64,000 nucleotides of DNA from Pelagimonas sp017744045 (GTDB taxonomy: Bacteria > Pseudomonadota > Alphaproteobacteria > Rhodobacterales > Rhodobacteraceae), in the NCBI RefSeq assembly GCF_017744045.1, contig NZ_JAGHRD010000002.1; one strand, 5' to 3'. A program made the position numbers and the translations under genes. The notes beneath the pieces are model-generated. The model searched no databases. It saw nothing but the letters and a program-made list of their open reading frames with translations, and was not told where the DNA came from. Below, one piece after another: positions 43,506-51,628 of this stretch. Each line of letters begins with the position of its first letter. The first letter of the stretch is position 1.

Positions 43506-44341
43506 GAGCCGTATTCAAACCGTCTGGGGCCAAGGTCACATCCGTCGCGGGCCATTTCGGAGAGCTTTTGCAAGGGCGTCTGGGCAAGGACGGGCCGTTG
43601 GTCCTGGTCACCCTACCCTGCCCGAGTTTGGCAGTTCACGCCCGGGCGATCCTAGCCGCGCAATGCTACCTGTTCAGCGCGCAACGGATTTCCGACACCG
43701 TATCGGCACGGCGTTTTCTGAACCACCTCAACAGCCCCGCGCAATTCCGCTTTACCTTGCGGGCCGATATGCCACCGGGCGGCGGTGCCGGAGCGTCGAC
43801 CGCCGCTCTTGTCGCGTTGGCACGGCTTGCGGGTTCAACCGCAACGCCGCAAGACGTGGCCAAGGCTTGCTTGGCGATTGAAGGCGCCACTGATCCGCTG
43901 ATGTTTTCGAGCCCAGAACGTCTCCTTTGGGCCTCGCGTCGTGCCGAAACAGTCGCGCAACTGCCCGCTTTGCCGCGCTTTGAGGTCCTAGGTGGATTCT
44001 GGGGGCCTTGCCAAAGAACAAAGGCCAGCGACCTGAATTTCGCCGATATCAGCGACCTGGTCGGGGTCTGGAAAACTCTTTCGCCGCAATCCCCCGTGGA
44101 AGAATTGGCAGAGCTGAGCTCAGAATCTGCCCGCCGCAATATGGCTTTGCGCAGCGCGACCCGAGACCCGACGCCAGACTTGGCCAAAGCCCTGGGTGCT
44201 GCCGGCTGTGTCATCGCACATACCGGGGCCGCACGCGGCTTTATCTTTCCACGCGGCGGCACACCCAAACATGGCACCGAACTGCTGCGCGAGGCAGGAT
44301 TGCGGCAGATCACAATGTTCCGCGCCGGAGGGGCATCATGA
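43502..44341 (+). CDS. GHMP-type kinase, probable L-threonine kinase (PduX/BluE-like)
   Basis: 279 residues. The GHMP ATP loop is MPPGGGAGASTAALVALARL at about 90-109. The start SVAGHFGELLQGRLG matches the 'GELIQG' substrate region of PduX. It would make L-threonine phosphate, which CobD decarboxylates to aminopropanol phosphate for the corrin linker. BluE of Rhodobacter capsulatus has the same role and neighbours. Short overlaps on both sides (ATGA) put it in the linker unit. Confidence 0.82.
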   Translation: MRAVFKPSGAKVTSVAGHFGELLQGRLGKDGPLVLVTLPCPSLAVHARAILAAQCYLFSAQRISDTVSARRFLNHLNSPAQFRFTLRADMPPGGGAGASTAALVALARLAGSTATPQDVAKACLAIEGATDPLMFSSPERLLWASRRAETVAQLPALPRFEVLGGFWGPCQRTKASDLNFADISDLVGVWKTLSPQSPVEELAELSSESARRNMALRSATRDPTPDLAKALGAAGCVIAHTGAARGFIFPRGGTPKHGTELLREAGLRQITMFRAGGAS

Positions 44342-45273
44342 GTTGGCCGCTTGCCATGATCATCGCCCTCGCCCTAGACGCCCTGATTGGTTGGCCAGAC
44401 CCGATTTTCCGTCGCATTGGGCATCCGGTGACCTGGATTGGACGCCTGATTTCCATGTTAGAGCAAAAAGGTAATGTCGGCAGCCCAACGAAACGGTTCC
44501 TCGCCGGCAGCCTGACAACACTGATCACCTTGGCCATAACGACCCTTTGCGCGATGCTCTTGACCGTTGCGCTTCCAGAAAACTGGCTCGGCACCTTGAT
44601 CACAGGCCTCCTTGCATGGCCCCTCGTCGCGGCGCGCTCGATGTATACCCATGTGCGTGACGTGGTCATCCCCTTAGAACGGGGCGATTTGCCCCAAGCG
44701 CGACACGCAGTTTCGATGATCGTGGGCCGCGATCCGTCTCAACTGGACTCTGCAGGTGTGTCTCGTGCCGCGCTGGAAAGCCTGGCCGAAAACAGTTCGG
44801 ATGGAATCGTTGCACCGGTTTTCTGGGGCGCGCTATTTGGCCTGCCCGGAATTGCCGCCTATAAGGCGATCAATACGCTGGATTCGATGATCGGCCATCG
44901 CAATGAGCGCTATGAGTATTTCGGCAAAACCGCCGCGCGGTTGGACGATCTGGTCAATTTGCTCCCGTCGCGCCTGACCGGCCTTCTTTTTGCTCTGCCC
45001 TCAAAGCGCCCCGGTGCAGCGCTGCGTTGCATCCTGGCAGATGCAAGCAAACACCGTTCCCCCAATGCGGGCTGGCCCGAAAGCGCCCTTGCCGGAGCCT
45101 TGGGCATTCGCTTGTCAGGCCCGCGCGTCTACGGTGATCACATGTCCGATGAACCCTGGGTCAACGGCTCTTGCCCGGATCCGGACGCCATGGCGATACG
45201 TCGCGGATTGCGTCTCTATACGATTGCACTGCTTGCTTTGACCCTCGGGCTTGCTCTATGGGCCTTGTTCTGA
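44338..45273 (+). CDS. cbiB: Adenosylcobinamide-phosphate synthase
   Basis: 311 residues from the ATG at 44338 overlapping the preceding stop. It is a membrane protein. Markers are LALDALIGWPDPIFRRIGHP at the start, ESLAENSSDGIVAPVFWGAL in the middle, NTLDSMIGHRNERYEYFGK, and WPESALAGALGIRL near the end. It attaches the aminopropanol linker (or its phosphate) to adenosylcobyric acid. Named cobD in the P. denitrificans scheme. Confidence 0.96.
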   Translation: MSWPLAMIIALALDALIGWPDPIFRRIGHPVTWIGRLISMLEQKGNVGSPTKRFLAGSLTTLITLAITTLCAMLLTVALPENWLGTLITGLLAWPLVAARSMYTHVRDVVIPLERGDLPQARHAVSMIVGRDPSQLDSAGVSRAALESLAENSSDGIVAPVFWGALFGLPGIAAYKAINTLDSMIGHRNERYEYFGKTAARLDDLVNLLPSRLTGLLFALPSKRPGAALRCILADASKHRSPNAGWPESALAGALGIRLSGPRVYGDHMSDEPWVNGSCPDPDAMAIRRGLRLYTIALLALTLGLALWALF

Positions 45274-45284
45274 GGGGGACAGAA

Positions 45285-46250
45285 ATGCGCGATCACGGTG
45301 GCAATATCGATTGGGCCATGGCCCATTTTGGCGGCGACCCGAGCCGTTGGATCGACCTGTCGACCGGGATCAACCGGGTGCCTTACCCGATGCCTGCAGT
45401 CTCTCCTGCCGCATCGCAGGCCCTGCCGACCCGCGCCAGTATTGAGGCACTGATCGCGGCCGCTGCCCGCGCCTATCGCTGGTCCGGGTCGATCCTGCCC
45501 ATGGCTGGGGCCCAAGCGGCCATTCAACTTCTGCCCCGCCTTATCACTCCGGGAAACGCGCGCATCCTTGCCCCAACCTATAATGAACACGCCGCCTGCC
45601 TATTGGCGGCTGGTTGGCAGGTTGAAGAAGTTGCCACATTGCGGGATCTGGCCGGAGCCGATCTGGCAGTGGTCGTGAACCCCAACAATCCGGATGGTCA
45701 GAGCTTTGCCCCATCCGATTTGATCGCGCTTGCCGATCAGATTGGCCACCTTGTGGTGGATGAAAGCTTTGCCGATCCGCGCCCTGATCTGAGCCTTACA
45801 TCGGTCGACACACACCCGGAGAATCTCTATATTCTGCGCAGCTTTGGCAAGTTTTACGGGCTGGCTGGGCTGCGCTTGGGTTTCGTCCTCTGCAGTGCTG
45901 CCAATGTAGTAAAATTGGCCGAAATTTCAGGCCCATGGCCCGTGTCCGGCGTCGCAATCGAGGTTGGTCAAAAAGCCCTGAGCGATGATGTCTGGGCGCA
46001 AGAGACCATCACCCGCCTACGGGCGGAAACAGGCGAAATCGACGGTATGGCAAAAGGCAAAGGCTGGGCCTTGGTCGGGGGGACAGAATTGTTCCGTCTT
46101 TATAAAACCCCGAATGCCAAAGAGGCGCAGGAGCATCTCGCCCGCCACCATATCTGGAGCCGGATTTTCCCCTGGTCGCCAAGTTTCATTCGATTAGGCC
46201 TGCCGGGTAGCCAGGATGAATGGGCGCGGTTGCAGGAGGCTATGGCGTGA
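45285..46250 (+). CDS. cobD: L-threonine-O-3-phosphate decarboxylase
   Basis: 321 residues from the ATG at 45285 (GAGGGGGA site); the open frame begins earlier but overlaps cbiB. A PLP fold-type I enzyme related to histidinol-phosphate aminotransferase: the start RDHGGNIDWAMAHFGG, VVVNPNNPDGQSFAP, DESFADPRPDLSL, and the cofactor lysine in LRSFGKFYGLAGLRLGF. It makes (R)-1-amino-2-propanol phosphate from the threonine kinase product. Called cobC in the P. denitrificans scheme. Confidence 0.94.
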   Translation: MRDHGGNIDWAMAHFGGDPSRWIDLSTGINRVPYPMPAVSPAASQALPTRASIEALIAAAARAYRWSGSILPMAGAQAAIQLLPRLITPGNARILAPTYNEHAACLLAAGWQVEEVATLRDLAGADLAVVVNPNNPDGQSFAPSDLIALADQIGHLVVDESFADPRPDLSLTSVDTHPENLYILRSFGKFYGLAGLRLGFVLCSAANVVKLAEISGPWPVSGVAIEVGQKALSDDVWAQETITRLRAETGEIDGMAKGKGWALVGGTELFRLYKTPNAKEAQEHLARHHIWSRIFPWSPSFIRLGLPGSQDEWARLQEAMA

Positions 46251-46870
46251 AGTTCAACACCCCTCATCAGAGCTGCCTTCAGGACCTGTTGGAGTGGCGC
46301 CGCGATGTGCGTCACTTTGACGGTCGCGCGGTTCCAGAGCACCTGCTCGACAAGCTAAAAGACGCCATGGAACTGGCCCCTTCGGTCGGAAATGCCCGCC
46401 CTTGGCGCGTTTTACGCATCGAAACACCTGCCCTTCGCCAGCAAATCCGCGACGAATTCGAAGCCAGCAATGCCGACGCCGCGCAAAGCTACCAAGGGGA
46501 GGACCGTCAAAAATACGACGCTCTAAAGCTGGCTGGCTTGGACATTGCACCGGTGCAATTGGCGATCTTTACCGAAACGGACCCCGAAGAAGGCCGTGGC
46601 TTGGGCCGCAAAACCATGCCGGAAACGCTGGCGCAATCCACATCCATGGCGATCTTTAGCCTCTGGCTCACCGCGCGGAGCCACAATCTGGGGGTTGGCA
46701 TGGTGTCTATCCTCGACCCGCAGCGCGTGATCGATATTTTGGACGTCCCCGCGACGTGGCAGTTCAACGCCTATCTCTGCATCGGCTATCCCAGTTTCAC
46801 CGATGACACGCCGCTCTTGCATCGCGCTGGCTGGCAGGAAAACACGCCGACCCTGTGGCAAAAGCGATAG
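46247..46870 (+). CDS. bluB: 5,6-dimethylbenzimidazole synthase
   Basis: 207 residues from GTG at 46247, overlapping the cobD stop (GTGA). A nitroreductase-like flavoprotein: LEWRRDVRHFDGRAVPEHLL, MELAPSVGNARPWRVLRIE, the conserved TMPETLAQSTSMAIFSLWL, and NLGVGMVSILDP. It cannibalises FMNH2 with oxygen to form the lower ligand. Its presence means the cell makes true B12. It converges on cobQ with 5 bases between. Confidence 0.96.
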   Translation: MKFNTPHQSCLQDLLEWRRDVRHFDGRAVPEHLLDKLKDAMELAPSVGNARPWRVLRIETPALRQQIRDEFEASNADAAQSYQGEDRQKYDALKLAGLDIAPVQLAIFTETDPEEGRGLGRKTMPETLAQSTSMAIFSLWLTARSHNLGVGMVSILDPQRVIDILDVPATWQFNAYLCIGYPSFTDDTPLLHRAGWQENTPTLWQKR

Positions 46871-46875
46871 TTTCG

Positions 46876-48324
46876 CTACCGGGCCATAGCCAAAATTCCA
46901 TCTACGTCAATATGATGGCCCATATGATCAGCCAAGGCATCCAAGGTCTCGTCCACGGTTTGCGCATAGCTTGCGACACTGGATGTCCCGCCCAGCCTTT
47001 CGACAAAGGCCTTGCGAAATTGATCCGAGGAAAACAACCCGTGCAAATATGTACCGATGATTTTGCCATCGCCTGATTGTGCGCCCTCGGCGGTGCCATC
47101 AACAAAGGCAAAGGGCCGGTCACGATCAGGGCCATCACTGCGACCTATATGGATTTCGTAACCGCTCATTTCGGTTCCAGAATCGGCATGGCGCGCGGTG
47201 ACACGGGTCAGGCGCTTGTCATCAGTCATTTCCGTTTCAACCTGTAGCAGCCCCAGACCTGCATCCCGACCGGCGGGCCCTTCGATCCCCTTCGGGTCGG
47301 AGATAACCGATCCAAGCATCTGATATCCGCCACAAATTCCCAAAACATGCCCGCCACGCCGGACATGTGCCTGCAGGTCGATATCCCATCCTTGGGCGCG
47401 CAGAAACGCGAGGTCTCCACGGGTGGATTTACTTCCTGGAAGGATCACAAGATCGGTGTCGCCGGGAATGGCCTCACCCGGAGATAGCATTGTTAGGTCC
47501 ACATCCGGCTCCTGCGCCAGAGGATCAAGATCATCAAAATTGGCTATCCGCGACAGGCGCAGGCACACCACCCGCAGCCCCTGCCCTTTGGCACGTTTTG
47601 GCAAATCCAACGCATCTTCTGCCGGGAGCTTGTAAGCATCTGCAAAGAAGGGCAAAACACCGTAGCCCTGCCAGCCAGTGATGGTCTCAATCAGCTTGTA
47701 ACCATCCTCAAAAAGCGACGGGTCGCCGCGGAATTTGTTGATCAAGAACCCTTTGATCTGGGCGTTATCCTGATCATCAAGGACCGCTTGTGTGCCTTTG
47801 ATCTGGGCAATGACACCGCCCCGATCAATATCTCCGGCCAAGAGGACCGGCACATTTGCAGCGCAGGCAAACCCCATATTGGCAATGTCGCCAGCCCGCA
47901 AATTGACCTCAGCCGGGCTGCCGGCCCCTTCGACCAGGACGAGGTCATGCTGATCACGAAGCCGGTTGAAGCTGTCGAGGACACTCTCCATCAACCGCGG
48001 CTTAAGCTTGGAGTATTCTCTTGCCTTACATGTGGTTAGTCGGCGACCTTGAACCACAACCTGAGCACCTACATCGGTTTCAGGCTTTAGAAGGATCGGG
48101 TTCATATCCGTATGCGGTTCCAATCCGCAGGCCTGCGCCTGCAAGGCTTGCGCCCGCCCGATTTCGCCGCCATCCGCCGTCACAGCGGCATTGTTGGACA
48201 TGTTTTGTGGTTTGAACGGAGCGACAGACAATCCCCGATTGCGCGCCACGCGACACAACCCCGCCACCAACATGGACTTGCCCACATTGGAGCCCGCCCC
48301 CTGGATCATCAAAGCCCTGCTCAT
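46876..48324 (-). CDS. cobQ: Adenosylcobyric acid synthase (glutamine-hydrolysing)
   Basis: 482 residues. The N-terminal synthetase domain has the P-loop-like MIQGAGSNVGKSMLVAGLCR and KPQNMSNNAAVTADGGEIGRAQ. The C-terminal glutamine amidotransferase domain carries the catalytic Cys in GGHVLGICGGYQMLGS (about residue 335). It amidates four side chains of adenosylcobyrinic acid diamide. Its start overlaps the first Lin0512 gene by ATGA. Confidence 0.97.
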   Translation of the reverse strand: MSRALMIQGAGSNVGKSMLVAGLCRVARNRGLSVAPFKPQNMSNNAAVTADGGEIGRAQALQAQACGLEPHTDMNPILLKPETDVGAQVVVQGRRLTTCKAREYSKLKPRLMESVLDSFNRLRDQHDLVLVEGAGSPAEVNLRAGDIANMGFACAANVPVLLAGDIDRGGVIAQIKGTQAVLDDQDNAQIKGFLINKFRGDPSLFEDGYKLIETITGWQGYGVLPFFADAYKLPAEDALDLPKRAKGQGLRVVCLRLSRIANFDDLDPLAQEPDVDLTMLSPGEAIPGDTDLVILPGSKSTRGDLAFLRAQGWDIDLQAHVRRGGHVLGICGGYQMLGSVISDPKGIEGPAGRDAGLGLLQVETEMTDDKRLTRVTARHADSGTEMSGYEIHIGRSDGPDRDRPFAFVDGTAEGAQSGDGKIIGTYLHGLFSSDQFRKAFVERLGGTSSVASYAQTVDETLDALADHMGHHIDVDGILAMAR

Positions 48325-48668
48325 CCCCGCACGACTTCTGGATCAAGAAAGGCCTCAACCGCAGCCGAGGCAATGACGATGACATTGCCGGTATCGGGGT
48401 TGGTCACATTTAGTCCGCCGCTGACCGCCTTTACGGTCACGGATCCCCTCGGCAGGTTTTCACGCAACGCGTCACAATCGACTTGATCCGGTTCCTGAAC
48501 ACCGACAGTGACTTGCACGGACATCTTCATGTGGTCTACACCCAATGTATCGAACATTGGGATCGAGGAATGGCGAATGGCATCCTCGATCGCGCGCGCG
48601 GCGGCCTTGGTATAGTTCTGACCGTATTGATCATTGCCGCTGCCCATTTCGATAATGAACCGCTGCAT
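48321..48668 (-). CDS. Lin0512 family protein (copy 1), unknown function
   Basis: 115 residues, soluble, no signal peptide. The family pattern is MQRFIIEMGSGNDQYGQNYT, AARAIEDAIRHSSIPMFDTLG, then VGVQEPDQVDCDALRENLPRG and SGGLNVTNPD. It is homologous to the next gene (shared YT.AA.R..E.A..H.SI, PDQVD and GGL blocks). It is packed without gaps between copy 2 and cobQ in the leftward unit headed by cobO. The location points to a role near adenosylation or amidation of the corrin ring, but none is known. Confidence 0.88.
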   Translation of the reverse strand: MQRFIIEMGSGNDQYGQNYTKAAARAIEDAIRHSSIPMFDTLGVDHMKMSVQVTVGVQEPDQVDCDALRENLPRGSVTVKAVSGGLNVTNPDTGNVIVIASAAVEAFLDPEVVRG

Positions 48669-49013
48669 CTATCCCTCCATCTCGAAACTGACGGAAATCG
48701 CGATATTCGCCATGACGGTCGGCTTGCCGCCATCCTGACGCGGAATGTCCAAGCCGCCTTTGCTCACGTGAACACGCACCTGCCCGTAGGGGAACACGCC
48801 CGCCACTTTTTCCACATCCACCTGATCCGGGGCAGCGACAGCCACATCCACGTCGATCAACATGTCGGATTTTTCGCGCCCGAAAAGCTCGGCTAGATTG
48901 ATCGAATTATGCCAAAGCGCGTTTTCAACACCGCGCATGGCCGCCTGTGTGTAGTCCTGCCGCCGAAGCGATGACCCAAAACCAAATTCCGTCAGCAACC
49001 GTTTGCGCGGCAT
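48669..49013 (-). CDS. Lin0512 family protein (copy 2), unknown function
   Basis: 114 residues, soluble. It starts MPRKRLLTEFGFGSSLRRQD, then YTQAAMRGVENALWHNSINL, AAPDQVDVEKVAGVFPYG and VSKGGLDIP. The alignment with copy 1 is clear but divergent, so the duplication is old. Its start shares TGATG with the cobO stop and its stop is adjacent to the start of copy 1. Two divergent tandem copies suggest a heteromeric complex; this is inference. Confidence 0.88.
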   Translation of the reverse strand: MPRKRLLTEFGFGSSLRRQDYTQAAMRGVENALWHNSINLAELFGREKSDMLIDVDVAVAAPDQVDVEKVAGVFPYGQVRVHVSKGGLDIPRQDGGKPTVMANIAISVSFEMEG

Positions 49014-49621
49014 CAGAATTCCACCCCTTTTTGGCCTTTGATCCCCGAGCGGAACGGATGTTTGACCAAGGTCATCTCGGTCACAAGATCGGCAATTTCG
49101 ATCAGCTCTTCCTTGGCGTTACGCCCGGTCAAACAAACATGGGTCATTTCCGGTTTTTCGGTCTTAAGGAATTCGACCACCTCTGCGATGTCGAGATAAT
49201 CATAACGCAGGGCAATGTTGATCTCATCAAGCAAAACGAAACTGATCTCAGGATCGCGGATCAATTCTTTGGCCTTTTCCCAACCCTTTTTTGCGGCGGC
49301 AATGTCGCGCTCTTTATCCTGAGTTTCCCAGGTAAACCCTTCTCCCATCGCGTAAAATTGGCAGAGGTTGGAAAAGTTTGCCTCGATCAGGTTGCGCTCT
49401 CCGGTTTGCCAGGCACCTTTGATGAATTGCACAACAGCACAGGGCATGTCATGCGCGATACAGCGCAAAATCATGCCGAACCCAGAGGAAGATTTACCCT
49501 TACCCGGCCCGGTATGGACGATTATCAGACCTTTTTCGCCCTCTTTCTTGGCCATGATCTTGTCACGTGCGGCTTTCTTCTTGGCCATCTTCATTGCGTG
49601 GCGTTCTGAATCGGCACTCAT
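49013..49621 (-). CDS. cobO: Cob(I)yrinic acid a,c-diamide adenosyltransferase
   Basis: 202 residues with GAGGAGAG before the ATG. The P-loop is IIVHTGPGKGKSSSGFGMIL (about 32-51), and CAVVQFIKGAWQTGERNLIE, VLLDEINIALRYDYLDIAEV and HVCLTGRNAKEELIEIADLV are typical of CobO/BtuR. The N-terminal 30 residues are basic (MAKKKAARDKIMAKKEGEKG). It attaches the 5'-deoxyadenosyl group to cobalt. It heads the leftward unit; the 570 bases between it and the DUF1636 gene are non-coding. Confidence 0.97.
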   Translation of the reverse strand: MSADSERHAMKMAKKKAARDKIMAKKEGEKGLIIVHTGPGKGKSSSGFGMILRCIAHDMPCAVVQFIKGAWQTGERNLIEANFSNLCQFYAMGEGFTWETQDKERDIAAAKKGWEKAKELIRDPEISFVLLDEINIALRYDYLDIAEVVEFLKTEKPEMTHVCLTGRNAKEELIEIADLVTEMTLVKHPFRSGIKGQKGVEF

Positions 49622-49876
49622 CCCGGCTCTCCTCGTTTCGGCTCAGGCCCGGAGTTGAAACGCAGCCTTTCCGGCCTGTCAATGGGGGCTGTTTCTGGTT
49701 GCGATCGAAAACGCCTGCCACCATTCGCTTGCTCGCTTTCGTTGCCAGCTCGCCGAATCCACCCACGAAGCACCGTTAGCGACAACATTCCAACCGACCC
49801 GCAGCGCTAAGCACAGATCCCGGCCAAAACCGCTGCGACATGTCGTTTTTCACCCGCAAATCGCCCCTCGCGACGC

Positions 49877-49903
49877 TTGACAAATACGGGCCCGACGGAT
49901 CAT
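49877..49903 (+). promoter_or_regulatory. Possible promoter of the riboswitch operon
   Basis: A perfect -35 TTGACA (49877-49882) lies 28 bases before the riboswitch core. GATCAT (49898-49903) is a 4/6 match to -10 with 15-base spacing. The 49622-49876 stretch upstream shows no gene and no second riboswitch on either strand. Confidence 0.4.
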
Positions 49904-49910
49904 TTGGCCC

Positions 49911-50100
49911 GGCTGGTTCCTGTTTCACCACAGGCGAAGAGGGAATGTGTGAGATCGTCATTGATCGAAGCACAGCCGCCCCCGCGACCGTGACCGGAAA
50001 GGATGCTGCGCCACTGGCCAAAACGCCGGGAAGGTGAGCAATCCGTTGAGGCCTATCCGGCCTCTGAATCCGCAAGCCGGGAGACCTGCCAGCGAGACTG
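49911..50100 (+). promoter_or_regulatory. Cobalamin riboswitch
   Basis: Conserved elements appear in order: GGTTCC (49915-49920), AAGAGGGAATG (49938-49948), GCCGCCCCCGCGACCGTGA (from 49976), GCCACTGG, GGGAAGG, and the B12 box AAGCCGGGAGACCTGCC (50074-50090). These match the cobalamin riboswitch consensus. A hairpin-prone stretch (GAGGCCTATCCGGCCTC, 50048-50064) lies between. It lies about 100 bases before the DUF1636 start, so B12 would lower expression of the downstream cob operon. I see no clear intrinsic terminator after it; control of translation is possible. Confidence 0.93.
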
Positions 50101-50195
50101 ATTGCAACGGGCGAACGGGGTGTTTCGCGACCGGCTTGGCAGAGTTTCGGCTCTCTTTGCTGGCATGCCTCGTCGTTCTGGAAAGGACGAACTGG

Positions 50196-50582
50196 ATGGC
50201 CGAGGTCACCTTGACAGTATGCACCACTTGCCGCGCTGGTGCGCCAACCGATGCCGAAGGCCCACGTGCCGGGCAGCTGCTATTTGATGCACTAAACGCC
50301 CAGGATCTGCCCGAAGGGGTCACTTTGCGCCCTGTCGAATGCCTGTCGGCCTGCACACGCGGCTGTTCTATGGTATTGTCCGGTGGGTCGGAACGCTGGA
50401 CTTATGTCTATGGCGATCTAAAGGCTGATGAGCATGTTGACGACATCCTGGCCGGGGCCCGCGCCTATGCTGCAACGGAGGACGGTCTGGTCCCCTGGCG
50501 AGAACGCCCTGTTGTGTTTCGCAAGCAATCCGTGGCCCGCATTCCCCCAATCATCTCAAAAGAGCAGGACGACGAGCAATGA
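50196..50582 (+). CDS. DUF1636 family protein, probable metal- or cluster-binding
   Basis: 128 residues from the ATG at 50196 (AAAGGA nine bases upstream); the longer open frame runs into the riboswitch. Cysteines lie in CTTCRAG near the start and in CLSACTRGC (about residues 50-58), a thioredoxin-like [2Fe-2S] ferredoxin-type arrangement. It is the first gene after the cobalamin riboswitch and overlaps cobW by ATGA. Members recur next to cobW/cobN in Rhodobacteraceae. A part in cobalt handling or electron supply to CobG is plausible but unproven. Confidence 0.85.
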   Translation: MAEVTLTVCTTCRAGAPTDAEGPRAGQLLFDALNAQDLPEGVTLRPVECLSACTRGCSMVLSGGSERWTYVYGDLKADEHVDDILAGARAYAATEDGLVPWRERPVVFRKQSVARIPPIISKEQDDEQ

Positions 50583-51622
50583 CCAACCTGAACAAAATCC
50601 CCGTCACGGTCATCACCGGCTTTTTGGGCGCTGGGAAAACCACGCTTATTCGCCATCTGATGCAGAACCCGCAAGGCAAACGACTGGCCGTCTTGGTCAA
50701 TGAGTTCGGCACGGCGGGCGTGGATGGCGACATCCTCAAAAGCTGCGCAGATGAAAACTGTCCTGAAAACAACATCATGGAACTGTCCAACGGCTGTATT
50801 TGCTGCACCGTTGCCGATGATTTCATTCCGACCATCGAAGCCCTGATGGCGCTGCCGGAAACACCCGAACATATCCTGATCGAAACCTCTGGACTGGCAC
50901 TGCCCAAGCCTTTGCTCAAGGCCTTTGACTGGCCTGCGATCAAATCGCGTATCACCGTTGACGGCGTAATCGCGCTGGCGGATGCCGAGGCCGTGGCCGC
51001 CGGGCAATTCGCCCCTGACCTGGATGCGGTTCATGCGCAACGCGAGGCAGATGACTCACTGGATCATGAAACACCACTGTCGGAGGTTTTCGAGGATCAG
51101 ATTGCCTGTGCCGATATCATCCTGATGTCCAAGGCGGATCTCGCGGGCGAAGAGGGTCTGGCCAAGGCGCGCGCGGTGATCGAAACGGAATCGCCCCGCA
51201 CACTGCCGATCATTCCGATGACCGAAGGTGTTGTTGACCCCCGAGTGATCCTGGGGCTGGAGGCGGCAGCAGAGGATGATTTGAACAACCGTCCCAGCCA
51301 TCACGATCATCACCACCATCATGACGACCACGACCATGATGACTTTGACAGTATCGTGGTGGAATTGGGCGAGGTCGCGAACCCAGACCAGTTGCAAAAC
51401 AACATCGAACGTCTGGCCAAGGAACAGAACATTCTGCGCGTCAAAGGCTATGTTGCTGTGCAGGGAAAGCCCATGCGCATGCTGGTTCAGGCCGTAGGTG
51501 CCCGCGTTCGTGCACAATTTGACCAACCTTGGGGCGCGCAGGAACGTCGCACGCAATTGGTCGTGATTGCAGAACACGACGATATCGACGAAACCGCGAT
51601 CCGTCAGGTTCTGGAGGCCTAA
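50579..51622 (+). CDS. cobW: CobW, G3E-family GTPase (cobalt chaperone-like)
   Basis: 347 residues. The P-loop is VITGFLGAGKTTLIRHLM; the metal-binding motif is the CxCC type, ELSNGCICCTVADDF (about 62-76); the G3E Glu is in LIETSGLALPKPLL. A His/Asp-rich loop (HHDHHHHHDDHDHDDF, about residues 241-256) precedes the C-terminal CobW_C domain. The protein is thought to supply Co2+ to the CobNST chelatase. It sits directly upstream of cobN. Confidence 0.96.
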   Translation: MTNLNKIPVTVITGFLGAGKTTLIRHLMQNPQGKRLAVLVNEFGTAGVDGDILKSCADENCPENNIMELSNGCICCTVADDFIPTIEALMALPETPEHILIETSGLALPKPLLKAFDWPAIKSRITVDGVIALADAEAVAAGQFAPDLDAVHAQREADDSLDHETPLSEVFEDQIACADIILMSKADLAGEEGLAKARAVIETESPRTLPIIPMTEGVVDPRVILGLEAAAEDDLNNRPSHHDHHHHHDDHDHDDFDSIVVELGEVANPDQLQNNIERLAKEQNILRVKGYVAVQGKPMRMLVQAVGARVRAQFDQPWGAQERRTQLVVIAEHDDIDETAIRQVLEA

Positions 51623-51628
51623 ACCAAA

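Noticed and set aside
49622..49880. Second cobalamin riboswitch on the minus strand before cobO
   Set aside because: I looked for a B12 box and the CCCCCGC core on that strand and found neither.
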